From an uncultured Angelakisella sp. (GTDB lineage: Bacteria > Bacillota > Clostridia > Oscillospirales > Ruminococcaceae), in NCBI GenBank assembly GCA_910585535.1, contig CAJUFK010000141.1:1-7683 (forward strand): 7,683 bases of DNA, given 5' to 3'. Below are positions 1 to 5,733 of the stretch, one piece after another; position 1 is the stretch's first letter, and each line of letters opens with the position of its first letter. A model generated the notes under the pieces. The model was not told the origin of the DNA and made no database searches. It was given only the letters and a program-made list of their open reading frames with translations. The translations under genes and the position numbers were made by a program.

Positions 1-326
1 CTCTGGAACACCATGGCGATGTCCCGGTCCTTGGGCTCCACGTCGTTCATCAGGGTGCCGTCGATGTACAGCTCGCCGCCGCTGATCTCCTCCAGACCGG
101 CCACCATCCGCAGGGTGGTGGACTTACCGCAGCCGGAAGGCCCGACCAGGACAATAAACTCCTTGTCAGCGATGTCCAGGGTGAACTCCTGGACGGCCAC
201 AACCCCCTGTTCGGTGACCTGGAGGTTGACCTTCTTCTCCTCTGCGGGAGCGCCCTTCTTGGGCTTCTTCTTTTTCTCGCTGTGGGGATAGATCTTGGTG
301 ATGCCTTTCAGGTTCAAACTTGACAT
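1..326 (-). CDS. Sugar ABC transporter ATP-binding protein, MsmX/UgpC type (C-terminus off window)
   Basis: This is the N-terminal 108 codons of the ATPase that powers carbohydrate importers of the CUT1 family; it sits on the cytoplasmic face and hydrolyses ATP. The reading begins MSSLNLKGITKIYP, the usual opening of MsmX/UgpC proteins. Walker A (GPSGCGKST) is at residues 62-70, followed by LRMVAGLEEISGGELYIDG and NDVEPKDRDIAMVFQ, the family block leading into the Q-loop. The signature motif and Walker B lie beyond the left edge. Walker A is about 25 residues later than usual because a Lys/Glu-rich segment (about residues 16-41) is inserted after the first strand. The ATG at 326 fits family alignment, but there is no Shine-Dalgarno 5-12 nt upstream. 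The gene has its own promoter at 537-564 and a structured leader. Family assignment is firm; the substrate cannot be told because such ATPases often serve several importers. Confidence 0.92.
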   Translation of the reverse strand, partial: MSSLNLKGITKIYPHSEKKKKPKKGAPAEEKKVNLQVTEQGVVAVQEFTLDIADKEFIVLVGPSGCGKSTTLRMVAGLEEISGGELYIDGTLMNDVEPKDRDIAMVFQ

Positions 327-530
327 GACGTCTGGTTTTGATGGGAGGGCCTCCGCCGGTCCCACCTCGCCGCAGGGGGAGCGAACCCCCAGGGCATTAC
401 GACAGGTCTCCACACTGCCGCACCGCAAACCGCAGCGGTGAAAAATTCCTCCTTTTTTCAGTACCGGGGGCTATGGAAATGGAGTAGCCGCCCAGCCCGT
501 TGGCTCGTCGCCGCTTTGTGAAAAACGGCT
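327..530 (-). promoter_or_regulatory. Structured 5' leader of the ABC ATPase gene (candidate cis-regulatory RNA)
   Basis: About 204 nt separate the predicted transcription start from the ATG. They can fold into a row of stem-loops, given as plus-strand arms: 466-473 with 485-493 (8 bp, one bulge), 421-426 with 435-440 (6 bp perfect), 400-405 with 415-420 (6 bp, one G-U), 375-379 with 386-390 (5 G-C pairs), and 340-346 with 360-366 (7 bp, one G-U). A purine tract AAAAAAGGAGG at 449-459 (minus strand) looks like a Shine-Dalgarno but has no start codon at proper spacing. The last hairpin contains a GGAGG more than 20 nt before the ATG. No known riboswitch class is matched convincingly. Structure is inferred by eye only. 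Confidence 0.4.
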
Positions 531-536
531 AGTTTT

Positions 537-564
537 ATTTTACCACATTTTTTCGATTTGTCAA
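537..564 (-). promoter_or_regulatory. SigA-type promoter for the ABC ATPase gene
   Basis: On the minus strand there is a perfect -35 TTGACA (559-564), a 16-nt spacer, and a -10 TAAAAT (537-542) preceded by TGG, an extended -10. Transcription should start near 530. The promoter begins 36 nt after the stop of the upstream chromate transporter gene, in a locally AT-rich island. The plus strand here also reads TTTGTCAAA at 557-565, matching a Spo0A-box consensus, but that is partly forced by the -35 sequence itself. Confidence 0.75.
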
Positions 565-599
565 ATGAAACAGGAGTCGGTCTGTGTGATTTTTCTTCC

Positions 600-1136
600 C
601 TACAGCCCCCCAAAGACCAGCCCCAGGGCCGCCGCTGCGGCGATGACTTTGGGGACCGACCAATTTTTCTTCAGGAGCAGCCACAGGGCCGTCAGGCCGA
701 TGGCCACCGCCGCCGGGGAGATCCCGCCGCCGGCCTTTTGGTAGTTGGCCAGGAGGCTCAGGGCGGTGGCCAGCATAATGCCGATGCAGACCGGCCGGAT
801 GCCGTAGGTAAACCGCTCCAGGTAGGGGTTGCCCTTGATCCGGGCCAGAAAGATGGATCCCGCCAGGCAGAGGGTGAGGCCGCAGGTCACCGCCCCCAGG
901 GAGGCGGCGATGGCCCCGGGCAGCCCCGCCGCCTGGATGCCGGCAAAGGTGGCGGCGTTGATCCCCAGGGGGCCAGGGGTCATCTCCGCGATGGCGACAA
1001 TGTCGGTGACCTCCGACAGGGTCATCCAGCCGTGGCCCACCATCTCCTCGTTGATGACCGGGATCATGGAAAGGCCGCCGAAACTACAGGCCCCAATCTT
1101 GAAAAAAACCAGGAAAAGCTCCAGGATGGTGTTCAC
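600..1136 (-). CDS. Chromate transporter, short ChrA-type, second subunit
   Basis: This is a 178-residue integral membrane protein of the CHR family (PF02417), the half-size form that works with a partner half. Paired short forms such as YwrA/YwrB of Bacillus subtilis are linked to chromate efflux only when both are present. The sequence opens MNTILELFLVFFKIGACSFGG, with the family FGG motif at about residues 18-20 and the AEMTPGPLGINAATFAG block at about 48-64, followed by several hydrophobic helices. The GTG start at 1136 overlaps the stop of the preceding gene as GTGA, with GGGGAGG upstream, so the two are translationally coupled. A longer frame reaching 1310 exists, but its extra N-terminus is Pro/Gly/Arg-rich antisense-like sequence and is rejected. 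No clear terminator follows. The physiological substrate may not be chromate. Confidence 0.88.
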   Translation of the reverse strand: MNTILELFLVFFKIGACSFGGLSMIPVINEEMVGHGWMTLSEVTDIVAIAEMTPGPLGINAATFAGIQAAGLPGAIAASLGAVTCGLTLCLAGSIFLARIKGNPYLERFTYGIRPVCIGIMLATALSLLANYQKAGGGISPAAVAIGLTALWLLLKKNWSVPKVIAAAAALGLVFGGL

Positions 1137-1723
1137 TTTTCCTCCCCTCCTTCCTCTTTCCGGCTGCGGCCCAGGCGGAGGGTCTGGAGGACCAGACCCG
1201 CGCCGCCGCCCAGGAAGATCACCAGGATGTTGCTCACACCAAGAACCGGGAGGAGAAAGGCCAGGCCGGCGATCACCAGGCCGGTCCTGTCCCGGACGGC
1301 GGTCTTCCAAAGGTTGACGGTGGCGGAAAGAATAATCGGCACCACCGCCGCCCGAACCCCCACCATCACCCGGGATACCCAGGGGTTCTCCCGAATGGCG
1401 GTGTAGCAGGCGGTAACTGCCGTCATCACCAGAAAGGCGGGAAGGGCCATGCCCAAGGCGCAGAGGAGGGCGCAGACGGTGCCGCCCAGGGTGTACCCCA
1501 GCATCACGGCAATATTTACCACCATAATCCCCGGGAAGCTTCGGGCAATGGTAACAATGTCCAGCAGCTCCTCTTTTGTAAGCCAGCCCCGGATCTCTAC
1601 AAACTCCTTTTGGATCTGTGCCACAATGCTCCAGCCGCCGCCGAAGGTAAACAGGCCGATTTTAAGCATTACCAGGGTCATCTCCGCCCAACGGGGCAGG
1701 GCGGAAGCCGCTCTCTCTTGCAT
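1133..1723 (-). CDS. Chromate transporter, short ChrA-type, first subunit
   Basis: This is a 196-residue membrane protein of the CHR family and the first gene of the two-gene operon. After a short N-terminal tail it has MLKIGLFTFGGGWSIVAQIQ (residues about 19-38), with the hallmark FGGG, then RGWLTKEELLDIVTIARSFPGIMVVNIAVMLGY (about 45-77), whose SFPGI...N block is the conserved CHR signature, then further hydrophobic helices and a charged cytoplasmic tail rich in Arg, Lys and Glu. The ATG at 1723 has a weak AAAGGA about 11 nt upstream. A promoter at 1749-1777 lies just ahead, giving a leader of only about 20 nt. Full-length ChrA proteins of about 400 residues fuse two such halves; here they are separate genes. 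The chromate role is inferred from the family. Confidence 0.88.
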   Translation of the reverse strand: MQERAASALPRWAEMTLVMLKIGLFTFGGGWSIVAQIQKEFVEIRGWLTKEELLDIVTIARSFPGIMVVNIAVMLGYTLGGTVCALLCALGMALPAFLVMTAVTACYTAIRENPWVSRVMVGVRAAVVPIILSATVNLWKTAVRDRTGLVIAGLAFLLPVLGVSNILVIFLGGGAGLVLQTLRLGRSRKEEGGEEK

Positions 1724-1748
1724 AAAAAGTCACATCCTTTGGTTCTTT

Positions 1749-1777
1749 ATGGTACTCCGGGGCCTGGGATTTGTCAA
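1749..1777 (-). promoter_or_regulatory. Promoter of the chromate transporter operon
   Basis: The minus strand carries a perfect -35 TTGACA (1772-1777), a 17-nt spacer and TACCAT (1749-1754) as a four-of-six -10. The start would be near 1742, about 20 nt before the ATG at 1723. It lies back to back with the plus-strand promoter, the two -35 boxes being only 10 nt apart. Confidence 0.6.
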
Positions 1778-1787
1778 GGCGGCTCTC

Positions 1788-1816
1788 TTGTCATTTCCCC
1801 CAGTTGTTGTTATAAT
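1788..1816 (+). promoter_or_regulatory. SigA-type promoter of the plus-strand gene run
   Basis: The plus strand shows -35 TTGTCA (1788-1793), a 17-nt spacer and a perfect -10 TATAAT (1811-1816). The predicted start is near 1823, leaving a leader of about 66 nt. In that leader CCGTCCG (1832-1838) and CGGACGG (1851-1857) form a perfect 7-bp stem with a 12-nt loop. No U-tract follows, so it is not a terminator. Confidence 0.75.
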
Positions 1817-1888
1817 AGTTGAGAAACTGCACCGTCCGCCCGGACATTTCCGGACGGAGGGCGCGGCTGGCAGAAAGGGGGCAGGCAG

Positions 1889-2221
1889 ATGGTGGATCTG
1901 GAGACCCTGCGGGGACTTTGGCGGAAGGCGCGGCGGCTTTGGGCCAAGCACAAAAAGCGTCAGCCCAAGTTCTTTACCCCGGCCTTCCGGGTGATGTACG
2001 TTCTCACCGCTGTAAGCGCCGCCCTCACCTGGCTCAGCTGGCGGCTCATGTGGTACCTCCCCCAGGCGGTCAAGATGGAACAGATCGCCGAGACCGGCGT
2101 GGACCCGGAGACAGTGACGGTTTTGGTCTCCCAGGACGCCTACGCCATTTTTGCCGGGATGTGCGCCCTTACGATGTTTTGCATCCTCATCTGGCTCTTC
2201 GTCTGGATCAGGAAATTATAA
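1889..2221 (+). CDS. Small two-helix membrane protein, function unknown
   Basis: I do not recognise a family. The 110-residue protein has a strongly basic, tryptophan-containing N-terminus (residues 8-27, with RKARR and KHKKR), a first hydrophobic segment at about 33-57, a short acidic loop at about 62-84, and a second segment at about 85-107 ending in a terminal RKL. The positive N-terminus predicts both ends in the cytoplasm. The ATG at 1889 is preceded by AAAGGGGG at good spacing and by the promoter at 1788-1816. It is the first gene of the plus-strand run; the dehydrogenase follows after 18 nt. Coding is supported by the promoter, the ribosome site, and a frame that stays coherent and hydrophobic. 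Its role cannot be read from the sequence. Confidence 0.75.
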   Translation: MVDLETLRGLWRKARRLWAKHKKRQPKFFTPAFRVMYVLTAVSAALTWLSWRLMWYLPQAVKMEQIAETGVDPETVTVLVSQDAYAIFAGMCALTMFCILIWLFVWIRKL

Positions 2222-2239
2222 ACGGATAGGTATCGTGTG

Positions 2240-2983
2240 ATGGAGCGAACAAAACGAACTGCTATGGTCACCGGCGGGAGCCGGGGCATCGGCGCCGCCG
2301 CCGTCCGCCTTCTGGCCCGGGAGGGCTGGCAGGTGGCGGTGGGCTGCTGCCAAAACCTGGACCTGGCCCAGGCCCTCTGCAAGGAGCTGACGGCGGCGGG
2401 GGCGGAGGTCTTCCCCTTCCAAGGGGATGTGGCCTCGATGAAGGACATGGAAGCCTTCGCCCAGACGGTTCTGGACCGGTGGGGCCAGATCGATCTCTTG
2501 GTGAACAACGCCGGCATCGCCCAGCAGAAGCTGTTTACCGACGTCACCGAGGAGGAGTGGGACCGGATCTTCGCCGTCAACACCAAGGGTCTTTACTGCT
2601 GCTGCCGGGCGGTGGTCCCCCATATGGTCCGCCGCCATGCCGGGAGCATCGTCAATGTCGCCTCCATCTGGGGGGAGGTGGGGGCCTCCTGCGAGGTGCC
2701 CTACTCCGCCTCCAAGGCCGCGGTCATCGGCTTCACCAAGGCCCTTGCAAAGGAGCTGGGGCCCAGCGGCATCCGGGTGAACTGCGTCTCCCCCGGGGTC
2801 ATCGCCACCGAGATGAACGCCGCCCTGGACCCGGAGACGGTGGAGGCCCTTCGGGAGGAGACCCCCCTGGGGGTCATCGGCAGGCCGGAGGACGCCGCCC
2901 GGGCCATCCTGTGGCTGGCGGGGGAGGATTCCGCCTTTGTCACCGGGCAGGTCATTGGGGTGAACGGGGGGTTTGTAATCTGA
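2240..2983 (+). CDS. Short-chain dehydrogenase/reductase, FabG-like (3-oxoacyl-ACP reductase type)
   Basis: This is a classical SDR oxidoreductase of 247 residues, a cytoplasmic NAD(P)H-dependent enzyme. The nucleotide-binding TGGSRGIG is at residues 11-18, NNAG at 89-92, and the catalytic tetrad is complete: N114, S142, Y155 and K159 (YSASK). The PG motif (SPGVIATEM) and the C-terminal TGQVIGVNGGFVI match FabG-type proteins. The Arg in the glycine-rich loop and the lack of an Asp after the second strand favour NADPH. ATG 2240 is chosen over GTG 2237 because GGATAGG lies 9 nt upstream. The gene sits between a small membrane protein and endonuclease V, not in a fatty-acid cluster, so a dedicated fatty-acid role is not supported; the substrate is unknown. 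Its stop shares one base with the next start (TGATG). Confidence 0.9.
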   Translation: MERTKRTAMVTGGSRGIGAAAVRLLAREGWQVAVGCCQNLDLAQALCKELTAAGAEVFPFQGDVASMKDMEAFAQTVLDRWGQIDLLVNNAGIAQQKLFTDVTEEEWDRIFAVNTKGLYCCCRAVVPHMVRRHAGSIVNVASIWGEVGASCEVPYSASKAAVIGFTKALAKELGPSGIRVNCVSPGVIATEMNAALDPETVEALREETPLGVIGRPEDAARAILWLAGEDSAFVTGQVIGVNGGFVI

Positions 2984-3699
2984 TGGAAGAGGAACTGCTT
3001 TCCCCGGAGGACTTCCCCTCTCTGACCGAGTTGGACTGCATCCGCATCCAGGAGGAACTGGCCTGCCGGGTCGTCCAGAAGGATGATTTTGGGGCTCCCC
3101 TTCCCCGGACCGTGGCCGGGGTGGATCTGGCCTACTGGCAGGAGGGGGAGGAGGAACGGGCGGTCTGCTGTATTGTGGTGCTGGACCGGGAAAGCCGGTC
3201 TGTCCTGGAAAAAGCCGAGGCCCATGGCATGGTGCGGTTTCCCTATCTGCCGGGATGCTTTGCCTTCCGGGAACTGCCCCTGGTGCTGGAAGCCGCCGCC
3301 GGGCTTCGGGAAAGGCCGGGCCTCTTCCTTTTTGACGGCAACGGCGTCCTTCATCCCCGGGGGCTGGGGCTGGCCTCCCACGCCTCCTTCTACCTGGAGG
3401 CCCCCGCCATGGGGGTAGCCAAGCACTACTACCGAGTAGCAGGAGCCGAGCCTCCCCTCCTTGGGGACGCCCCTGGCAGCCAAGCGGACATTGTGGCGGA
3501 GGGAAAGATCCTGGGCCGGGCCCTGCGGACCCACGCCGGCGTAAAGCCGGTATTCGTCTCGGTGGGGAACGGCATCTCTCTGGACACTGCCGCCCAACTG
3601 GCCCTGGCTCTCACCGGACCGGAAAGCCACATCCCCGCCCCTACACGGCTGGCGGATCTGGAGACGCATCTTTGGCGGGAAAAATTACGAAACGAATAA
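2983..3699 (+). CDS. nfi: Endonuclease V (deoxyinosine 3' endonuclease)
   Basis: Endonuclease V cuts the second phosphodiester bond 3' of deoxyinosine and related deaminated bases, starting repair of deaminated DNA. The 238-residue protein is of normal length or slightly longer. The metal-binding and catalytic positions are all visible: D48 in TVAGVDLAYW, E97 in PGCFAFRELP, D118 in DGNGVLHPRGLGLASH, and K147 in GVAKHYY. PYLPG at 87-91 corresponds to the wedge that separates the strands, and H124-P125-R126 is the conserved HPR. The ATG at 2983 overlaps the dehydrogenase stop (TGATG), implying coupled translation. Only 33 nt separate it from the next gene and no hairpin is present, so transcription probably continues. 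The assignment is firm. Confidence 0.94.
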   Translation: MEEELLSPEDFPSLTELDCIRIQEELACRVVQKDDFGAPLPRTVAGVDLAYWQEGEEERAVCCIVVLDRESRSVLEKAEAHGMVRFPYLPGCFAFRELPLVLEAAAGLRERPGLFLFDGNGVLHPRGLGLASHASFYLEAPAMGVAKHYYRVAGAEPPLLGDAPGSQADIVAEGKILGRALRTHAGVKPVFVSVGNGISLDTAAQLALALTGPESHIPAPTRLADLETHLWREKLRNE

Positions 3700-3732
3700 A
3701 ATGTCTATTTATCAACAAGGAGGAGTTTTATT

Positions 3733-4002
3733 ATGCGCGCTGTTGTAACCGTCATCGGCAAGGACATGGTGGGGATCCTCTCCAAGGTCTCCGGCACCTG
3801 CGCCGACTGTAACGCCAACGTTATCGAGGTCACCCAGTCGGTACTCCAGGACCTGTTCGCCATGATTATGCTGGTGGACATCTCCAGCCTGCGGCTGCCC
3901 TTTGACCAGTTCGCCGCCAAGATCGATGGGATCGGCCAGGAGATGGGCCTTTCCACCCATGTGATGCACGAGGACATCTTCAACTCGATGCACCGTATTT
4001 AA
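3733..4002 (+). CDS. ACT-domain protein, UPF0237 family
   Basis: This is an 89-residue single ACT domain, a small ligand-binding fold usually sensing amino acids. The opening RAVVTVIGKDMVGILSKVS is typical: a first strand, then the G-x-D-x-x-G-I-L turn where ACT ligands bind, then VIEVTQSVL and FAMIMLVDIS as the next strands. The length equals that of the UPF0237 family, related to the ACT part of GcvR. The ATG at 3733 has a perfect AAGGAGG nine nt upstream. The following UPF0210 gene starts 12 nt after the stop, with its ribosome site overlapping this stop codon; this pairing recurs across Firmicutes and other groups, suggesting the ACT protein regulates or partners the larger one. A weak promoter-like pair (TTGGCG 3672-3677, TAAAAT 3697-3702, spacer 19) lies upstream. 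The ligand is unknown. Confidence 0.92.
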   Translation: MRAVVTVIGKDMVGILSKVSGTCADCNANVIEVTQSVLQDLFAMIMLVDISSLRLPFDQFAAKIDGIGQEMGLSTHVMHEDIFNSMHRI

Positions 4003-4014
4003 GGAGGGGTCCCT

Positions 4015-5376
4015 ATGCCTGTACTTGATACAAAGGATATTCTGGAAACAATACAGATGATCCAGCACGACTGCCTGGACGTCCGCACCACCACCATGGG
4101 CATCTCCCTGCTGGACTGTGCCACCGACGACATGGACCGCACCTGCCAAAAGGTCTACGACAAGATCTGCCGCTGCGCCAAGGATCTGGTAAAGACCGGG
4201 GAGGAGATCGAACGGCAGTACGGCATCCCCATCATCAACAAGCGGATCTCTGTGACCCCCATCGCCATGGTGGCCGGCCCCAGCGGCGGCGACCCGGTAA
4301 AGCTGGCCCGCGCCCTTCAGCGGGCGGCGGATACCCTGGGGGTAAACTTCATCGGGGGGTACTCCGCCCTGGTCCAAAAGGGCTTCTCCCCTGGGGACAT
4401 GGCCCTCATCCGCTCCATCCCCGAGGCCCTGTCCACCACCGAGAACATCTGCGCCTCGGTAAACGTGGGCTCCACCAAGGCGGGGATCAACATGGACGCC
4501 GTGGCCCTTATGGGGCGGATCGTCCGGGAATGCTCCGAAAAAACGGCGGACCGGGACTGCATCGCCGCCGCCAAGCTGGTGGTCCTTTGCAACGCCCCGG
4601 AGGACAACCCCTTTATGGCGGGGGCCTTCCACGGCCCCGGGGAGCCGGACTGCGAGATCAACGTCGGGGTCTCCGGCCCCGGGGTGGTCCGGGCAGTGCT
4701 GGCCAAGAACCCCGACGCCACCATCAGCGAGCTGGCCGACCTCATCAAGCGCACCGCCTTTAAGATCACCCGGATGGGCCAGCTGGTTGGCGCCGAGGCC
4801 AGCCGCCGCCTGGGGGTGCCCTTTGGCATTGTGGACCTGAGCCTGGCCCCCACCCCGGCCATCGGGGACAGCGTGGCCCGCATCCTGGAGGAGATGGGCC
4901 TGGAAAGCTGCGGAGCCTGCGGCACCACCGCCTGCCTGGCCCTCCTTAACGACGCGGTGAAGAAGGGGGGCGTCATGGCCTCCTCCCGGGTGGGGGGACT
5001 GTCCGGAGCCTTTATCCCCGTTTCCGAGGACGAGGGGATGATCGCCGCAGCCGCCAGCGGGGCCCTTTCCATTGAAAAGCTGGAGGCCATGACAGCGGTT
5101 TGCAGCGTGGGCCTGGATATGATTGTCCTCCCCGGGGATACCACCGCCGAGGTCATCGCCGCCCTCATCGCCGATGAGGCGGCCATTGGAATGGTAAACT
5201 CCAAGACCACCGCTGTTCGGGTGATTCCCGCCATCGGCAAAAGGGACGGGGAGACCCTGGAGTTCGGCGGTCTCCTAGGCAGCGGCCCGGTCATGAAGAT
5301 CAGCCGCTTCTCCCCTGCCAAGTTCATCCAGCGGGGCGGGCAGATTCCGGCGCCGATGCAGAGCTTAAAGAACTGA
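4015..5376 (+). CDS. UPF0210 / DUF711 family protein (named 'PFL family protein' in databases)
   Basis: This 453-residue soluble protein is full length for UPF0210. Family blocks seen in order include GISLLDC, IINKRISVTPIAMVAG, VNFIGGYSALVQKGFS, ICASVNVGSTKAGINMDAV, CNAPEDNPFMAGAFHGPGE, INVGVSGPGVV, FKITRMGQLVG, FGIVDLSLAPTPAIGDSVA, VGGLSGAFIPVSEDEGM, VCSVGLDMIVLPGDTTAEV and the ending RGGQIPAPMQSLKN. The many glycine-rich, strongly conserved loops suggest an enzyme, but no reaction is established as far as I know. The ATG at 4015 has AAGGAGG seven nt upstream. It is the last gene of the plus-strand run, paired with the UPF0237 ACT protein and followed at once by a strong terminator. One oddity is a cysteine cluster at residues 299, 302 and 307 in a segment that usually reads like GAPGTTAA. 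Family call firm, function unknown. Confidence 0.93.
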   Translation: MPVLDTKDILETIQMIQHDCLDVRTTTMGISLLDCATDDMDRTCQKVYDKICRCAKDLVKTGEEIERQYGIPIINKRISVTPIAMVAGPSGGDPVKLARALQRAADTLGVNFIGGYSALVQKGFSPGDMALIRSIPEALSTTENICASVNVGSTKAGINMDAVALMGRIVRECSEKTADRDCIAAAKLVVLCNAPEDNPFMAGAFHGPGEPDCEINVGVSGPGVVRAVLAKNPDATISELADLIKRTAFKITRMGQLVGAEASRRLGVPFGIVDLSLAPTPAIGDSVARILEEMGLESCGACGTTACLALLNDAVKKGGVMASSRVGGLSGAFIPVSEDEGMIAAAASGALSIEKLEAMTAVCSVGLDMIVLPGDTTAEVIAALIADEAAIGMVNSKTTAVRVIPAIGKRDGETLEFGGLLGSGPVMKISRFSPAKFIQRGGQIPAPMQSLKN

Positions 5377-5438
5377 CCCTACAAAAAAGCCCCGCGGCGG
5401 CAGGAGCGCTCCTGTCACGGCGGGGCTTTTATGTAGGG
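5377..5438. terminator. Bidirectional Rho-independent terminator between convergent genes
   Basis: The arms 5377-5394 and 5421-5438 are an 18-nt inverted repeat matching at 17 of 18 positions: CCCTACA, an A/T-rich piece, then GCCCCG, and its complement. The GC core GCCCCG/CGGGGC is flanked by A-runs on the left and TTTT on the right, so it works in both directions. The apex contains the perfect 14-nt palindrome CAGGAGCGCTCCTG (5401-5414), which adds an inner stem. It starts right after the UPF0210 stop and ends two bases before the stop codon of the minus-strand gene. Confidence 0.88.
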
Positions 5439-5439
5439 G

Positions 5440-5700
5440 CTACAGCAGCTCCCAGACCAGATCGGGCAGATGGGCGGGGAGGACCTTTCCCCTGGCCAGG
5501 CGGCGGAGCAGCGACTCGGCGGCCTCTCGGGTGGGGCAGAGGTCGGCCAGCCTTGCCCGGGCCCAAGGGTGTCTGGGGGCCGTGCCCTCCAGGTAGCAGA
5601 GGATGCCGTAGCGGCCCTCCTCTTCCAGCAGCTTATAGGTGACCCAGAGGGGACTGCCCTCCTCGGTGGGGGCCAGGGTATGCAGGGACTCCAGTTCCAT
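5440..5700 (-). CDS. Small DUF6514-like protein, function unknown
   Basis: This 86-residue acidic, soluble protein reads MELESLHTLAPTEEGSPLWV, then YKLLEEEGRYGILCYLEGT, then a region with DLCPTREAAESLLRRLARGKVLPAHLPDLVWELL. A beta-rich front with a YGI strand, followed by 'D-x-C/S-x-x-R...A-E-x-L-L-x-x-L-A-x-G-x-V-x-P-x-H-L-x-D-L-V', resembles the DUF6514 family of clostridia; I make this call from memory of the pattern and hold it loosely. The ATG at 5700 is chosen because AAAGGAGAGG lies just upstream and a TATAAT box precedes it. The same frame stays open to 5901, but that extension has no comparable support. It lies 209 nt downstream of sigF on the same strand and ends at the shared terminator. 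It could belong to the sporulation programme, but nothing proves it. Confidence 0.75.
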   Translation of the reverse strand: MELESLHTLAPTEEGSPLWVTYKLLEEEGRYGILCYLEGTAPRHPWARARLADLCPTREAAESLLRRLARGKVLPAHLPDLVWELL

Positions 5701-5727
5701 GATGACACCACCTCTCCTTTCCCATTC

Positions 5728-5733
5728 ATTATA
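5728..5733 (-). promoter_or_regulatory. -10 box upstream of the DUF6514-like gene
   Basis: The minus strand has a perfect TATAAT, placing a start near 5721, about 20 nt before the ATG at 5700, with the ribosome site AAGGAG at 5714-5719. The position for a -35 (5751-5756) reads GGAAAA, which is poor; a TTGCAT at 5757-5762 is 23 nt away, too far. The promoter may be weak, activator-dependent, or read by another sigma factor. I could not fit a sigma-F or sigma-G consensus. Confidence 0.4.

Noticed and set aside
13..291. Plus-strand open frame opposite the ABC ATPase, and the many long frames opposite the chromate, EndoV, UPF0210 and spoIIA genes
   Set aside because: All are mirror frames of GC-rich coding sequence with low-complexity Pro/Arg/Gly/Ser composition and no family features.
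348..372. T-box-like sequence GAGGTGGGACCGGCG near the end of the same leader
   Set aside because: The UGGNACC core is present, but the antiterminator helices are only 4 and 2 bp, I see no Stem I with a specifier loop, and the downstream gene is a transporter ATPase with no competing terminator.
375..390. GGTTCG within a G5/C5 stem, like a tRNA T-arm
   Set aside because: The loop is 6 nt, not 7, and no acceptor, D or anticodon arms are found around it.
400..473. Resemblance to a cobalamin riboswitch in the ABC ATPase leader: minus-strand GCCCCCGGTACTG and AGTGTGGAGACCTGTC, the latter matching most of the B12 box
   Set aside because: The conserved GGUGNAAAUCC core and the GCCACUG element are missing and the expected helices cannot be built, so the matches are probably chance in a GC-rich RNA. 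A cmscan against RF00174 would settle it.
1137..1310. Longer N-terminus for the second chromate transporter gene, starting at 1310
   Set aside because: The extension is a Pro/Gly/Arg-rich shadow of the overlapping upstream gene; the GTG at 1136 has a ribosome site and begins with typical family sequence.
3672..3702. Promoter inside the end of nfi for the ACT/UPF0210 pair (TTGGCG, 19 nt, TAAAAT)
   Set aside because: Poor -35 and a long spacer; too weak to list as a feature, although an internal promoter cannot be excluded.
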